Source of the DNA: SAR86 cluster bacterium SAR86B | GTDB lineage: Bacteria; Pseudomonadota; Gammaproteobacteria; Magnimaribacterales; D2472 | Assembly: GCA_905181955.1 (NCBI GenBank) | Contig: CAJJAC010000009.1 | Coordinates: 183,684 to 247,683, forward strand | Reading direction: 5' to 3' | Length of the DNA: 64,000 nucleotides | Part shown: one piece after another, positions 1 to 9,195 of the stretch | Layout of the letters: each line of letters begins with the position of its first letter | Numbering within the stretch: position 1 is the first letter of the stretch | Notes under the pieces: model-generated | The model's database searches: none | The model's input: only the letters and a program-made list of their open reading frames with translations | Told to the model about the DNA's origin: nothing | Made by a program: the position numbers and the translations under genes

Positions 1-1494
1 GGTGTTGGAAAAACAACAATTGCTAGAATCTTGGCTAAGTGCTTAAATTGCCAATCTGAAGAAAACCCCGTCACTATCCCATGTGATAAGTGCAATGTTT
101 GCGAAGAGATAAAGGTAGGAAGGCATTTAGAGTTTCTAGAAATAGACGCAGCATCAAGAACTGGTGTTGATGATATGAGAGAGCTTATTGATAATGTTCA
201 ATACAAACCCGCTAATGGGCTTTACAAAATTTATTTAATTGATGAAGTTCATATGCTTTCAAGAGCAAGTTTTAATGCCTTATTAAAAACTCTTGAAGAG
301 CCACCAGAGCATGTAGTCTTTATTTTTGCTACAACAGATCCAGATAAGATTCCTAAGACAGTTTTATCAAGATGTCTTCAATTAAACCTAAAAACAGTAG
401 CTCATAACATCCTTCAGGATCATTTAGCTTCCATAGTAAAAAATGAAGAAGTTCCTAATGATAATGAGGCCTTGGGACTTATAGCAGATAGTGCGAATGG
501 TTCAGTTAGAGACGCTCTTACATTGCTTGATCAGGCTATTGCTCATGGCGCAGGATCTATTAATTTAGATGAGGTTAAATCTTTATTAGGAACTATAGAT
601 CATTCATATTTATATGGAATGATGCATTCAGTTATAAATGGGGATGGTAAAAATGCTTTTCATCATCTTGATTCTATAGCTGAACTTAATCCAGAGTACG
701 ATCATATTTTACAAAGTATTATTTCCATTCTTCATAAAGTTTCTTTGGAGCAAGTTCTCAATAATAGTGATACAGATGAGATTAAAGAATTAGCTTCAAT
801 AATTGATCCTGAGTTTTGCCAGTTGCTATATGAAATCACCGTAAACGCTTATTCAATGTTTCATGTTCACCCAAACCCAAAAGAAGCCTTAGAGATATGC
901 CTTCTTCGAATGTTGGCTTTTAATCCCTTAAAGCAACCTTTAGAGACTAGTATTGAAGCCTCAGGAATTGAAAAAAAAAATAATAAAATAGAATCACCTC
1001 CGCCAATAAAAATAAATAAACCTATAGAAGAAAAAGCTCAAACTATTGAGCAGCCACCCATAGCCCCATTAATCGAAGAAGCTAAGGTTGAACAAGAAGA
1101 GCCCTCTATATCAGTTCAGTCCTATGAAGACTGGAATAAGGCTTATCTCTCAATGGATTTAAGTGCATTTTCAGAAGCTTTATTTGGCAATCTTGAATTT
1201 TCATCTCATGAGAGATCATCAATAACATTAAAGGGAGATATAGATAAATCTTCAATTCCTCAAAGTGTTTTAACTGAATTTCAAGATGAATGTTCTAGTT
1301 TTTTTAAAGTTAAAATTACTCTTAAATTTGAACAAGGATCATGCGAAAATAGTCCATCAAGTATTAAGCTTAAAGCGAATAACGTGAAACAATCATCAGC
1401 TCAATCGTCTATTACTAACGATGCTGGCATTCAGGATATTATGAAGAAATTTAACGGCAAGATTCAAGATGGATCAATCAAACCCCTAGATTAA
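1..1494 (+). CDS. dnaX: DNA polymerase III subunit tau/gamma (5' end missing)
   Basis: Clamp-loader ATPase subunit. The gene is open at the window edge, and the first codons are already inside the Walker A loop (GVGKTT), so roughly 45-50 N-terminal residues are missing. In visible numbering the zinc-module cysteines are C17, C28, C31 and C34, Walker B is LIDEVH (about 79-84) and sensor 1 is SRC (123-125). A poorly conserved linker starts near codon 320, followed by a tau-like C-terminal domain (EDWNKAYLSM onward) that in the family binds the polymerase alpha subunit. A run of ten A (971-980) lies at the start of the linker, where slippage would produce a short gamma form. recR begins 1 nt after the stop. 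Identity is certain; the gamma product is inference. Confidence 0.96.
   Translation, partial: GVGKTTIARILAKCLNCQSEENPVTIPCDKCNVCEEIKVGRHLEFLEIDAASRTGVDDMRELIDNVQYKPANGLYKIYLIDEVHMLSRASFNALLKTLEEPPEHVVFIFATTDPDKIPKTVLSRCLQLNLKTVAHNILQDHLASIVKNEEVPNDNEALGLIADSANGSVRDALTLLDQAIAHGAGSINLDEVKSLLGTIDHSYLYGMMHSVINGDGKNAFHHLDSIAELNPEYDHILQSIISILHKVSLEQVLNNSDTDEIKELASIIDPEFCQLLYEITVNAYSMFHVHPNPKEALEICLLRMLAFNPLKQPLETSIEASGIEKKNNKIESPPPIKINKPIEEKAQTIEQPPIAPLIEEAKVEQEEPSISVQSYEDWNKAYLSMDLSAFSEALFGNLEFSSHERSSITLKGDIDKSSIPQSVLTEFQDECSSFFKVKITLKFEQGSCENSPSSIKLKANNVKQSSAQSSITNDAGIQDIMKKFNGKIQDGSIKPLD
971..980 (+). promoter_or_regulatory. candidate slippery A10 tract in dnaX
   Basis: Ten consecutive A inside dnaX at codons 324-327 of the visible frame, just after the ATPase/collar domains. 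A -1 shift reads AAA then TAA (stop at 981-983). A +1 shift reaches TAG at 989-991. Either way a truncated gamma-like protein results. Programmed ribosomal (E. coli) or transcriptional (Thermus) slippage at A-tracts in dnaX is established. Use of this particular tract is inference, because A-runs are also common by chance in AT-rich DNA. Confidence 0.5.
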
Positions 1495-1495
1495 A

Positions 1496-2083
1496 ATGAC
1501 TAAAGATCTCTTAAATGATTTAATCCAAGCTTTAACAATACTTCCAGGTGTTGGAAAAAAATCTGCTCAACGTATGGCTCTTTACTTATTGGATAAAAAT
1601 AAACAAGGTGCAAAAATAATGGCTTCTACCTTGCTTGAAGCTGTTGAAGATATTTCTCGATGTAAACGTTGCAGAATGCTGACATCCAATGATTTATGTA
1701 GAGTTTGTTCTGATCTATCAAGAGATGATAAAAGTATATGTATAGTTGAATCGCCATCAGATGTTTTAGCAATTGAGTCTACCGGAGGCTATAAGGGTAA
1801 ATATTTTGTTTTACTTGGGAGACTATCTCCTATTGAGGGAGTAGGACCAGAAGAGCTAGGTATAGATGAACTTCTTATTATTATAGAATCAGAAGGTATT
1901 GAAGAATTAATTCTTGCTACAAGCTCTACAGTCGAAGGTGACGCTACAGGTATGTATATTAAAGACCATATTCCTGATATTAAGGTATCTAGAATATCTT
2001 ATGGCATTCCTATTGGCGGTGAATTAGAGTATGTCGATAGCAATACAATTGCTCAAGCAATTCAAGGAAGGACAGAGGTATAA
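1496..2083 (+). CDS. recR: Recombination mediator RecR
   Basis: RecR works with RecF/RecO in loading RecA at gaps and in recombinational repair. The 195 residues match the usual length (about 200). In order: helix-hairpin-helix ([17 protein letters not shown]), a C4 zinc finger (CKRC...CRVC, about residues 56-71), and a Toprim domain containing [13 protein letters not shown] and the [16 protein letters not shown] segment. It starts 1 nt after the dnaX stop, so the two are almost certainly cotranscribed and coupled. The small DNA-binding gene ybaB/ebfC, which sits between them in most gammaproteobacteria, is absent here. dcd follows 1 nt after the recR stop. Confidence 0.97.
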   Translation: MTKDLLNDLIQALTILPGVGKKSAQRMALYLLDKNKQGAKIMASTLLEAVEDISRCKRCRMLTSNDLCRVCSDLSRDDKSICIVESPSDVLAIESTGGYKGKYFVLLGRLSPIEGVGPEELGIDELLIIIESEGIEELILATSSTVEGDATGMYIKDHIPDIKVSRISYGIPIGGELEYVDSNTIAQAIQGRTEV

Positions 2084-2084
2084 A

Positions 2085-2654
2085 ATGAGTATCAAATCAG
2101 ATAAGTGGATAAAAAAGATGTCATTAAACGAAAAGATGATAGAACCTTTTTCTGATAATCAGGTGAGGGTAGATGAAAAAGGTAATAAGCTTATCTCCTA
2201 TGGAGTATCTAGTTATGGATACGACGTAAGGTGCTCTGATGAATTTAAAGTATTTACAAATATACATTCTGTAACAGTTGATCCAAAGAATTTTGATGAT
2301 AATAGTTTTATAGATATTCAATCAGATGTTTGCGTAATACCACCTAATTCATTTGCTTTAGCAAGAACTGTTGAGTATTTTAAGATTCCAAGAAATGTAC
2401 TAACAATTTGTTTAGGTAAGTCAACTTATGCTAGATGTGGAATCATAGTTAATGTGACACCACTCGAGCCTGAGTGGGAGGGGCATGTCACCTTGGAGTT
2501 CTCAAATACAACTAATCTACCTGCAAAAATTTATGCTGGCGAAGGTGTAGCGCAAATGATTTTCTTTGAGTCAGATGAGGATTGTGAAACTAGTTATAAG
2601 GATAGAGGCGGTAAATACCAAGGACAGCTCGGAGTAACTTTACCCAAGACTTAG
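2085..2654 (+). CDS. dcd: dCTP deaminase
   Basis: Deaminates dCTP to dUTP, feeding dTMP synthesis. The 189-residue product fits the Pseudomonas-type Dcd: SIKSDKWI start, [11 protein letters not shown], the active-site region [23 protein letters not shown] with the catalytic Glu, and the C-terminal GGKYQGQ.GVTLP loop that closes over the nucleotide. The frame stays open upstream to 2031, but the ATG at 2085 is preferred. It follows the recR stop by 1 nt, has an AGAGG ribosome-binding site and gives the canonical N-terminus. Its 3' end overlaps the convergent DUF3108 gene by 15 bp. Confidence 0.96.
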   Translation: MSIKSDKWIKKMSLNEKMIEPFSDNQVRVDEKGNKLISYGVSSYGYDVRCSDEFKVFTNIHSVTVDPKNFDDNSFIDIQSDVCVIPPNSFALARTVEYFKIPRNVLTICLGKSTYARCGIIVNVTPLEPEWEGHVTLEFSNTTNLPAKIYAGEGVAQMIFFESDEDCETSYKDRGGKYQGQLGVTLPKT

Positions 2655-3341
2655 TATTTTTTGCAATTTAAGTCTTTCAGTAGCAGCTTCTTTTTTATCA
2701 ATAACTTCTAAAATAAGAAAGCCTAATTCTGGAACTAAATAATACTCAGTAACTCTTGAGTCTTGTTCTCTAATCCTTTCAATGACGACAGATTTATAGG
2801 ATTCACCATCAAATTCATATATATCATTTCTTGCAAATTTATAGGTATTTACCTCTATGTCACCATCTCTAATATTCTGAAGTGCTATTTTAAAAGGGCT
2901 GTAATCTTTTGAATCAATCATTTTTTTAACATTTATTCGCATTTGGACTTGAGCATTTAATGGATCTAGAATTTTTAGATCTTTTTGATATGAAATTTCC
3001 CATTTATTTTGACCTGAAGATTCAATAACTCCATTACCTTTTCCATATTTAATTAAATATTTTCTTTTTATTAAAAATGCTTTTATTGTCACTAAGTATT
3101 TTTCTGAAAATACCTGATTGTTTATAACGTCAAAAGTTGATTCAAAAAATAATTTTATAATTTTTGTTTTAGCATCAAAGGTAATAGAGGCTTTGTTATC
3201 ATCTGTCTTAAATTCTCTAATTCCAGTTACTGAAAATTGTTCAGTCTCAAAAAGATACTCAGCTTTATAATCTTGAACCTCATTAGCTTTAACTAATAAT
3301 GGAAGTATTAATATTAGAACTAGAATTTTTTTAAATTTCAT
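2640..3341 (-). CDS. DUF3108 family exported protein
   Basis: A 233-residue protein with a clear N-terminal signal peptide ([18 protein letters not shown], cleavage expected after KA or AN). The rest is beta-rich, with DYKAEYLF near the mature N-terminus and [16 protein letters not shown] near the end, as expected for DUF3108. Proteins of this family are exported and commonly encoded next to purN/purM in gammaproteobacteria; their function is not established. The start codon overlaps the purN stop by 11 bp, so it is the last gene of a purM-purN-DUF3108 operon. It converges on dcd with a 15-bp overlap and no room for a separate terminator. Confidence 0.8.
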   Translation of the reverse strand: MKFKKILVLILILPLLVKANEVQDYKAEYLFETEQFSVTGIREFKTDDNKASITFDAKTKIIKLFFESTFDVINNQVFSEKYLVTIKAFLIKRKYLIKYGKGNGVIESSGQNKWEISYQKDLKILDPLNAQVQMRINVKKMIDSKDYSPFKIALQNIRDGDIEVNTYKFARNDIYEFDGESYKSVVIERIREQDSRVTEYYLVPELGFLILEVIDKKEAATERLKLQKILSLG

Positions 3342-3957
3342 AATTTTTATATATCACTTCTTGGTCTAAGCCTGTTTTTTTAAGATTAATTTCGCCTGAG
3401 GCTATCATACCTATAACTTTCGGAAACAAAAGATGCTCAGCTTTATGAATTCTTTCAATCAGATCATCAAGCTTCTGATCCACATTAACTGATATCCTTG
3501 CCTGAGCTACTATGGGGCCAGCATCAAGCTCTTCTGAAACAGAATGAACTGTTACACCATGCTGAGTATCTTTATTTGCTATAACCTGCCCATGAGTATT
3601 AAGTCCTGGGTATTTTGGTAACAGTGAGGGATGAATATTAATCATCATACCCTGAAAAGCTGATGTCATAACAGGCGACAATATTCTCATAAAGCCAGCT
3701 AAGACAATAAGATTAGGTTCAAATCTGTTTATAGATGATACCAATGCAGCATCAAAGCTTTCACGTGAATCATAGTCATTATGATTAATTACTTTTGAGG
3801 GAATATTAAACTTTTTAGCTCTCTCAAGACCAAAAGCATCTGCATTATTACTAATAACGCCTACGACATTTCCATCAATTGCTCTAGCTTCACAAGCCTG
3901 CATAATTGCCTCTAGGTTTGAACCACTTCCAGAGATTAATACAATTATTTTAAACAC
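3331..3957 (-). CDS. purN: Phosphoribosylglycinamide formyltransferase
   Basis: Third step of de novo purine synthesis: formyl transfer from 10-formyl-THF to GAR. It has 208 residues (E. coli 212). The N-terminal phosphate-binding loop is LISGSGSNLEA. LAGFMRILS and NIHPSLLPKYPG carry the catalytic Asn and His, and HSVSEELDAGPI carries the catalytic Asp. The start is a GTG (3957) lying 2 nt after the purM stop, so translation is probably coupled to purM. Folate-dependent catalysis fits with folD elsewhere in the window (18579-19418). Confidence 0.97.
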   Translation of the reverse strand: MFKIIVLISGSGSNLEAIMQACEARAIDGNVVGVISNNADAFGLERAKKFNIPSKVINHNDYDSRESFDAALVSSINRFEPNLIVLAGFMRILSPVMTSAFQGMMINIHPSLLPKYPGLNTHGQVIANKDTQHGVTVHSVSEELDAGPIVAQARISVNVDQKLDDLIERIHKAEHLLFPKVIGMIASGEINLKKTGLDQEVIYKNYEI

Positions 3958-3959
3958 TA

Positions 3960-4991
3960 TTATAAATATGTAACTGGCGTGTCTGTGTCTCTATCATGAA
4001 CATTACCTAGATAAAACGCTTCATAGCCAGATTTTTTAACACAGTCCATAGCTTCTTGTTTTAGCGATTGATCTACAATTAACGTCATCCCAATGCCGCA
4101 ATTAAATATCCTATACATATCACCATCAGAAATACTTCCTTGAGCTTGAAGCCATTTAAAAACCTCAGGCATTTCCCATGAATCTTTAAAGATATCAATA
4201 TTTAATCCAGTAGGAATTATTCTTGGTATATTTTCAGTAATCCCGCCACCAGTAATATGGGCCATACCGTTAACTTTTATAGTTTGTAGAATTTCTTTTA
4301 TAAGTTCTGGGTATAAATGAGTAGGCTTTAATACCATGCTTACAATAGAATTAATTTCGTCTTGTGATGCTGAAGATTCATTAATAATTTTTCTTATTAA
4401 CGAATAGCCATTTGAGTGAGGTCCGCTAGATTCTATTCCAATAATTACGTCACCATTTTTAATATTTAAACCATTTATAATTTTACTTTCATCAACTATG
4501 CCAACTGAAAAACCAGCAAGATCAAAATTTTTGCCAACATAATGCCCAGGCATTTCAGCAGTTTCACCGCCCAGAAGGGCGCAGCCGCTATCTTTGCAGG
4601 CAGCAGCAATACTTTTAATAATTAAAGCTGCTTGATCAACATCAAGAGCAGAGGTTGCAAAATAATCTAGAAAGAATAAAGGTTTAGCACCACAGGTTAT
4701 AAGATCATTAACACACATGGCTACCAAGTCTTGACCAATCGTGTCGAGCTTATTATTTTCTTGAGCTAAGGCCACTTTTGTACCAACGCCATCAGTGCAT
4801 GCAACCAGAGTAGGATTCTTAACTGAGCCATCTAATTTAAACATTCCTGCAAATCCACCAATGTTTCCTAAGACATTAGGACCTTGCGTAGCACCAACAT
4901 CAGCCTTGATTTTATCAATAAGTGAGTTACCAGCTTCGATATCAACTCCAGCTAATTTATAAGGATCATTGTTCTTAATTTCTTTTGTCAT
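3960..4991 (-). CDS. purM: Phosphoribosylformylglycinamidine cyclo-ligase (AIR synthetase)
   Basis: Converts FGAM to AIR with ATP in purine synthesis. The 343 residues match the family (E. coli 345). Visible motifs are DPYKLAGVDIEAGN, the glycine-rich LGNIGGFAGMF, ACTDGVGTKV with the ATP-binding Asp, LLGGETAEMPGHY, and ITGGGITENIPRI. It is the first gene of the purM-purN-DUF3108 unit. It diverges from the DUF2066 gene with only 13 bp between start codons, so its promoter must lie inside that neighbour; a TTGACT -35-like hexamer occurs at 5020-5025 on this strand, but I cannot pair it with a good -10. Confidence 0.97.
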   Translation of the reverse strand: MTKEIKNNDPYKLAGVDIEAGNSLIDKIKADVGATQGPNVLGNIGGFAGMFKLDGSVKNPTLVACTDGVGTKVALAQENNKLDTIGQDLVAMCVNDLITCGAKPLFFLDYFATSALDVDQAALIIKSIAAACKDSGCALLGGETAEMPGHYVGKNFDLAGFSVGIVDESKIINGLNIKNGDVIIGIESSGPHSNGYSLIRKIINESSASQDEINSIVSMVLKPTHLYPELIKEILQTIKVNGMAHITGGGITENIPRIIPTGLNIDIFKDSWEMPEVFKWLQAQGSISDGDMYRIFNCGIGMTLIVDQSLKQEAMDCVKKSGYEAFYLGNVHDRDTDTPVTYL

Positions 4992-5004
4992 TTAAAATAC
5001 CTAT

Positions 5005-6021
5005 GTGAAGAAAATTAGCAGTCAATCATTCAATTTCATTCTTACGTTTGTAATTATCTTTTCTAATTACTCCTATGGGAAGGAATTTCAGAAACTTTTT
5101 GAAATAACCGCTCCTATGAGTGAAGTCTCAAACGTAGATGCAGCAATCAATAAATCATTTAATGATCTTATTTATCGATTAACAGGCACCAATGATCTAT
5201 CTACAATAAAACAAATTGCTCCATCCGTTAAGCTAAAAAAAGATTTCTTAGTAAGTTATGAGCCAATTAATATTTATGACAAATCATTTTTAGTTACAAG
5301 ATTTAATAAAAAAAGTCTTTTAGAAAAACTTGATTCCTTAAAAATACCTATTATTGGTTACAACAGGCCTACGATCATGCTGCTTGTAAAAGTTGAAGAT
5401 GGAAATGATGCTCCATATATTTTAAACAATTCTTCAAGTAAATTAGTAGATCATGATATTAAGTTAATTTTAGATGAAGTATCTAATCAAAGAGGTATCT
5501 TTTTTGAGCTCCCAGTTTTTGATCTAGATGATATCAAGGAGCTGAGCAGCTTAACTATTTTTGATTCTGAAGAAGATATTATTTTGTCTAATTATGAATA
5601 TGACTATCAACTTAATTTAAATATTTCTCAGTCTTATATAAATAAATGGGTAATAACAGGTGATATAAATTCTGATAAAGCTACAAGTTTAAAATTAACT
5701 CTAAGTACATTACGCAAAAAGCTAAACACTTTAGCTAACGACTATCTCCATGCTTTTAAAATTCCTAATTCACAAAGCTCAATACGAGTAATTGTTAATA
5801 ATATAAATTCTTATAATGAGCTAAAACAACTTCAAGACGTCATGTCTCGATTAATATCAATTAAAACTTCTAAAATAAATAGCTATGTAGATAGATCAGT
5901 AGTTTATACCTTACAAATTAGTGGTGACATTAAATCATTTAAAAAAGAAGTGAATGCAAACCCATATCTTCAATTGATTGAAAGCGATGACAATGTTACT
6001 TTTGTTTTATTGAATAATTAA
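5005..6021 (+). CDS. DUF2066 domain protein, exported
   Basis: A 338-residue protein with an N-terminal signal peptide (FILTFVIIFSNYSYG). The conserved front half reads EITAPMSEVSNVDAAINKSFNDLIYRLTGT, characteristic of DUF2066. Function is unknown. In gammaproteobacteria this family sits between purM (divergent) and a CDP-alcohol phosphatidyltransferase plus hda, exactly the order seen here. The start is a GTG at 5005, because an ATG two bases earlier runs straight into TGA. There is no clear Shine-Dalgarno, and the divergent purM start is 13 bp away. Confidence 0.8.
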   Translation: MKKISSQSFNFILTFVIIFSNYSYGKEFQKLFEITAPMSEVSNVDAAINKSFNDLIYRLTGTNDLSTIKQIAPSVKLKKDFLVSYEPINIYDKSFLVTRFNKKSLLEKLDSLKIPIIGYNRPTIMLLVKVEDGNDAPYILNNSSSKLVDHDIKLILDEVSNQRGIFFELPVFDLDDIKELSSLTIFDSEEDIILSNYEYDYQLNLNISQSYINKWVITGDINSDKATSLKLTLSTLRKKLNTLANDYLHAFKIPNSQSSIRVIVNNINSYNELKQLQDVMSRLISIKTSKINSYVDRSVVYTLQISGDIKSFKKEVNANPYLQLIESDDNVTFVLLNN

Positions 6022-6023
6022 TT

Positions 6024-6578
6024 ATGAGCCAGTACTTTATTTTTATACCCAACCTCCTTTCTATAGCTAGAATAGGGCTTGTATATCCTATTTTAAACTC
6101 AGTCTATATTGGTGAATATTTATTAGCTTTAATATATTTTCTTATAGCCTCTCTTACAGATGCATTAGATGGGTTTCTGGCTAGAAAAATGAATTGGTAT
6201 ACGGAGCTAGGAAAAATCTTAGATCCTGTAGCTGATAAGTTATTAGTTATAGGGACTATTTTTGTTTTATGGGTTAATGACTTTATACCTTTATATGTAT
6301 TTATAATATTAATCAGTAGAGATATATTAATTCTACTAGGTGCTGCTATGCATATGAGTTTAATTACCAATAATGCACCCAGTCCAAATATTCTGGGCAA
6401 GATAACAACTGGCGTTCAAATTTTTTATATTACTCAGATATTGATTCTTCAATCTTTATCTTCCGAACTTCACCTTTTTTGGCTGGACTGGCTTATTGTA
6501 ATAATTACTGCATCGAGTCTCTTGGTGTATTCATCTGCATGGCTCAAGTCCATTAAAGGACATCATGACCAACCCTAA
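6024..6578 (+). CDS. CDP-alcohol phosphatidyltransferase (PgsA-like)
   Basis: Integral membrane enzyme of the CDP-alcohol phosphatidyltransferase family. The diagnostic D-x2-D-G-x2-A-R-x8-G-x3-D-x3-D motif is complete (DALDGFLAR ... GKILDPVAD, about residues 46-69). At 184 residues with about 5-6 hydrophobic segments it has the size of PgsA (phosphatidylglycerophosphate synthase), the most likely activity, though the alcohol acceptor cannot be proved from sequence. It starts 2 nt after DUF2066 and overlaps hda by 14 bp, so the three form one transcript. Confidence 0.85.
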   Translation: MSQYFIFIPNLLSIARIGLVYPILNSVYIGEYLLALIYFLIASLTDALDGFLARKMNWYTELGKILDPVADKLLVIGTIFVLWVNDFIPLYVFIILISRDILILLGAAMHMSLITNNAPSPNILGKITTGVQIFYITQILILQSLSSELHLFWLDWLIVIITASSLLVYSSAWLKSIKGHHDQP

Positions 6579-7239
6579 GCAATTAATTTTCCCTTTTAGT
6601 ATTGATAAGAAATCTTCTATTAAGAAATTTTTTGTAGCAGAGGGTTGTGAGAATTTAGTAGCTGCAATACAAGATAATAAAGCGGGAGATATTTTTCTAT
6701 TAGGGGGCGAGGGTGTAGGTAAATCTTATCTTCTTCAGGCAACGTGCAATGATCTTAGTTCCTCATCTTTTACTACAGCTTATATTCCTTTAGCAGAAGC
6801 AATTAAACTGAAGCCAATGCTGTTAGATGGTCTTGAATCTTTAAATTTAGTCTGCTTAGATGATCTGGATGCTATTGCTGCTAACAAAGACTGGGAGGTG
6901 GCTTGCTTTAACCTCATTAATCGATGCAATGAATCAGGTTGTAGGTTAATTTTTAGCTGCTCAAAGGATGAGAAGAATTTCTTTCCAGATCTGCTCTCTA
7001 GATTAAAAAAAATGACTAGTTATATATTACGTTCTGTTCAAGATGCTCAGCTTAATAACGCGATTAAAGCAATTGCTTTGAATTTAAGAATACCTATAGA
7101 AGAAAAAGAAATTAATTTTTTACTCAATACCCATACTCGTGATCTAGCAACTTTAATAAATTTTATAAAAAAGATTGATGATCACTCAATGGGATCGAAA
7201 AGAAAGATTACAATCCCATTGATAAAAGAGTTGTTATAA
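6565..7239 (+). CDS. hda: DnaA-related regulator Hda
   Basis: A short DnaA-like AAA+ protein (224 residues, lacking DnaA domain IV). With the DNA-loaded beta clamp, Hda stimulates ATP hydrolysis by DnaA and so prevents re-initiation. The N-terminal KQLIFPF resembles the clamp-binding peptide of Hda. Walker A is GGEGVGKS, Walker B is CLDDLDAI, and DLLSRLKKM matches the sensor/arginine-finger region. It is placed as in other gammaproteobacteria, downstream of DUF2066 and the phosphatidyltransferase, and overlaps the latter by 14 bp. About 100 bp of very AT-rich DNA separates it from the convergent sppA. Confidence 0.93.
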   Translation: MTNPKQLIFPFSIDKKSSIKKFFVAEGCENLVAAIQDNKAGDIFLLGGEGVGKSYLLQATCNDLSSSSFTTAYIPLAEAIKLKPMLLDGLESLNLVCLDDLDAIAANKDWEVACFNLINRCNESGCRLIFSCSKDEKNFFPDLLSRLKKMTSYILRSVQDAQLNNAIKAIALNLRIPIEEKEINFLLNTHTRDLATLINFIKKIDDHSMGSKRKITIPLIKELL

Positions 7240-7246
7240 ATTTACT

Positions 7247-7339
7247 TTAAGTAAAATAAATCCAAAGAGATTGAGTAGTAATACTCATAATAATCACTAT
7301 CAAAAATATCTTAAATATAAATTTATTTAAGTAAGCCAT
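7247..7339 (-). CDS. possible 30-residue hydrophobic peptide downstream of sppA
   Basis: An ATG at 7339 lies 2 nt after the sppA stop and opens a 30-codon frame ending in TAA at 7247. The peptide is MAYLNKF followed by a strongly hydrophobic run (IFKIFLIVIIMSI) and a short polar tail, so it could be a single-pass membrane peptide. No good Shine-Dalgarno precedes it; translation would rely on coupling to sppA. It fills almost all of the hda-sppA gap. AT-rich DNA produces such frames by chance, so this is only a candidate. Confidence 0.25.
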   Translation of the reverse strand: MAYLNKFIFKIFLIVIIMSITTQSLWIYFT

Positions 7340-7341
7340 AA

Positions 7342-9180
7342 CTATTCTACTAATTCACACTCGCTACAATAAGCAATTGGAGTAAATTTACCATTTTGCT
7401 TTATAAGCTGGTCAAACGCATTAAGTTCTTTGAGTAGAAGTTGTCTTGATGAGCTAAATGGAAGTTTAATATTTACATTCTTTGAAATTTCAAAAAATAC
7501 TTCCCATGGCTCAAGATCACGTTTGTAATACTTAATCTTATAGTTATCCAATGCATGTGTTTCAGCTACATGCGCTATCACATCATTTAGAGTTCCAAGC
7601 TTGTCAACTAGGCCTAATTCTTGAGCTTTATCACCAGCCCAAATTCTTCCGCCAGCAATCTTTAAAACATCTTCATATTCCATGCTTCTATTATTAGCAA
7701 CAACCGATACAAAGTTTTCATAGATACCGTCAACATTAGCTTGATATAGATCTTTCATATAATCTGGCATTGGTTCAGTAGGCTCCCATTCACCCATTTT
7801 TGTAGAACTTACACCATCAACATTAATACCTGCCCAGTCTAATGCTCTACCAAGTGTTGGAACTATTGAATAAACACCAATTGAGCCTGTAACAGTATTT
7901 GGCTCAGCCCAGATCTCGCTTGAGTTAGTTGTAATCCAAACACCGCCTGATGCAGCAACATTTCCCATAGAGGTATAAACTTTTCTACCAGTTGATTTGA
8001 AATCATCTAATGCATTTAATATAAGCTCGGATGCATACACATCTCCTCCACCACTATTTACTCTTAATATAAGTACTTTGACATTCTTATCATTTTTAGC
8101 TTTGTAAATTTTCTCAACAATAGAATCTGAGCCAGCAGTACCTTGAGATTCTTGACCGGTCATAATGACACCTTCAACATTTATAATCGCAATAATATCT
8201 TCAGCATCTTCATCAAAGCTAGCATCTAATGTAGAAAGGTACTCAGCATATGAAACTCCCTCAGGCCATTTATCTTTATCAGCATCTTCGCTGCCAAACT
8301 CTGCAATCATATAGTCTCTTATTTCTTCATGTTTCATTAGTCCATCAACTAAGCCGAGGTTAAGTGCAACTTTGTTCATATCACCTTTTTCATCTTTAGC
8401 TAAGATATCAAAGTTGTCTCCATATGACTGAATAGTTCCTGCTTCTAGGTCTCTACCACTTTCCATTTTTTGCTTGTATGTATTCCATAAAGGATTAGCA
8501 AAAGCATTCCACGCTATCTTGTCGTTTTCTGACATATTCATTCTTGTATATGGCTCTGGACCTGATTTAAAGTCACCAGCTGAAAATATTTCATAATCAA
8601 GCTTAATATTGTTATAAAAATCTTGCATATATTCACGCTTTCTAGAAAAGCCTGAAGTTTCTATACCATAATAGCTACTAGTATTTAGATATAACTCTGT
8701 GGCTTGCGATGCAACTAGATAATCACTAGTAAGCAATCCATTGGTATAGGAAATAACACGAATATCATTATCGACAATATTTTTAATTGCATCTGCAATA
8801 GCTAGAGAGAAAACTTGCCCTCCCATTGATAAGTTATCAACATCTAGGTAAACAGCTTTTAAATTTGTATCATCAGCTACTGCATCTAATACTTTTAGAA
8901 CATCTCTTATTGCATAAACATTTGGCTGAGTATCTCCAGCTAAAATTATGCTCACTGGGTCTGATGGGCCACTTTGCGGCTGATCAACAATCACACCAGA
9001 CATTTCAAGATATAAGATTTTATTCTTAGTATCTACTTCATCATCTCCAGCAAAAGAACCAGCAACTCCACCTAGTATTGAAAAAGTTAGAACTAATAAA
9101 ACAAGCGTTGTTATTACTGCTACAAATATTCTTCTCGCTTTATTTAAATAATTCTCAATCCATAAAAATATACTTTTCAT
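7342..9180 (-). CDS. sppA: Signal peptide peptidase SppA, 67K type (protease IV)
   Basis: Inner-membrane serine protease that degrades cleaved signal peptides in the periplasm. The 612 residues match the E. coli form (618) with tandem domains. One N-terminal anchor (VAVITTLVLLVLTFSILGG) is followed by an N-terminal half carrying the general-base lysine (DFKSGPEP, K205) and a C-terminal half carrying the nucleophile (NVAASGGVW, S411). TGSIGVYS and the C-terminal GRIWAGDKAQELGLVDKLG are typical. An AAGGAG ribosome-binding site lies just upstream of the ATG. A small hydrophobic ORF (9196-9333) and an XRE regulator lie upstream on the same strand. Confidence 0.95.
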   Translation of the reverse strand: MKSIFLWIENYLNKARRIFVAVITTLVLLVLTFSILGGVAGSFAGDDEVDTKNKILYLEMSGVIVDQPQSGPSDPVSIILAGDTQPNVYAIRDVLKVLDAVADDTNLKAVYLDVDNLSMGGQVFSLAIADAIKNIVDNDIRVISYTNGLLTSDYLVASQATELYLNTSSYYGIETSGFSRKREYMQDFYNNIKLDYEIFSAGDFKSGPEPYTRMNMSENDKIAWNAFANPLWNTYKQKMESGRDLEAGTIQSYGDNFDILAKDEKGDMNKVALNLGLVDGLMKHEEIRDYMIAEFGSEDADKDKWPEGVSYAEYLSTLDASFDEDAEDIIAIINVEGVIMTGQESQGTAGSDSIVEKIYKAKNDKNVKVLILRVNSGGGDVYASELILNALDDFKSTGRKVYTSMGNVAASGGVWITTNSSEIWAEPNTVTGSIGVYSIVPTLGRALDWAGINVDGVSSTKMGEWEPTEPMPDYMKDLYQANVDGIYENFVSVVANNRSMEYEDVLKIAGGRIWAGDKAQELGLVDKLGTLNDVIAHVAETHALDNYKIKYYKRDLEPWEVFFEISKNVNIKLPFSSSRQLLLKELNAFDQLIKQNGKFTPIAYCSECELVE

Positions 9181-9195
9181 CTTTTCTCCTTAAAA

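Noticed and set aside
7241..7255. Inverted repeat TTTACTT-T-AAGTAAA in the hda-sppA gap
   Set aside because: All A/T except two pairs, with a 1-nt loop; too weak for a terminator and no partner repeat to suggest an operator.
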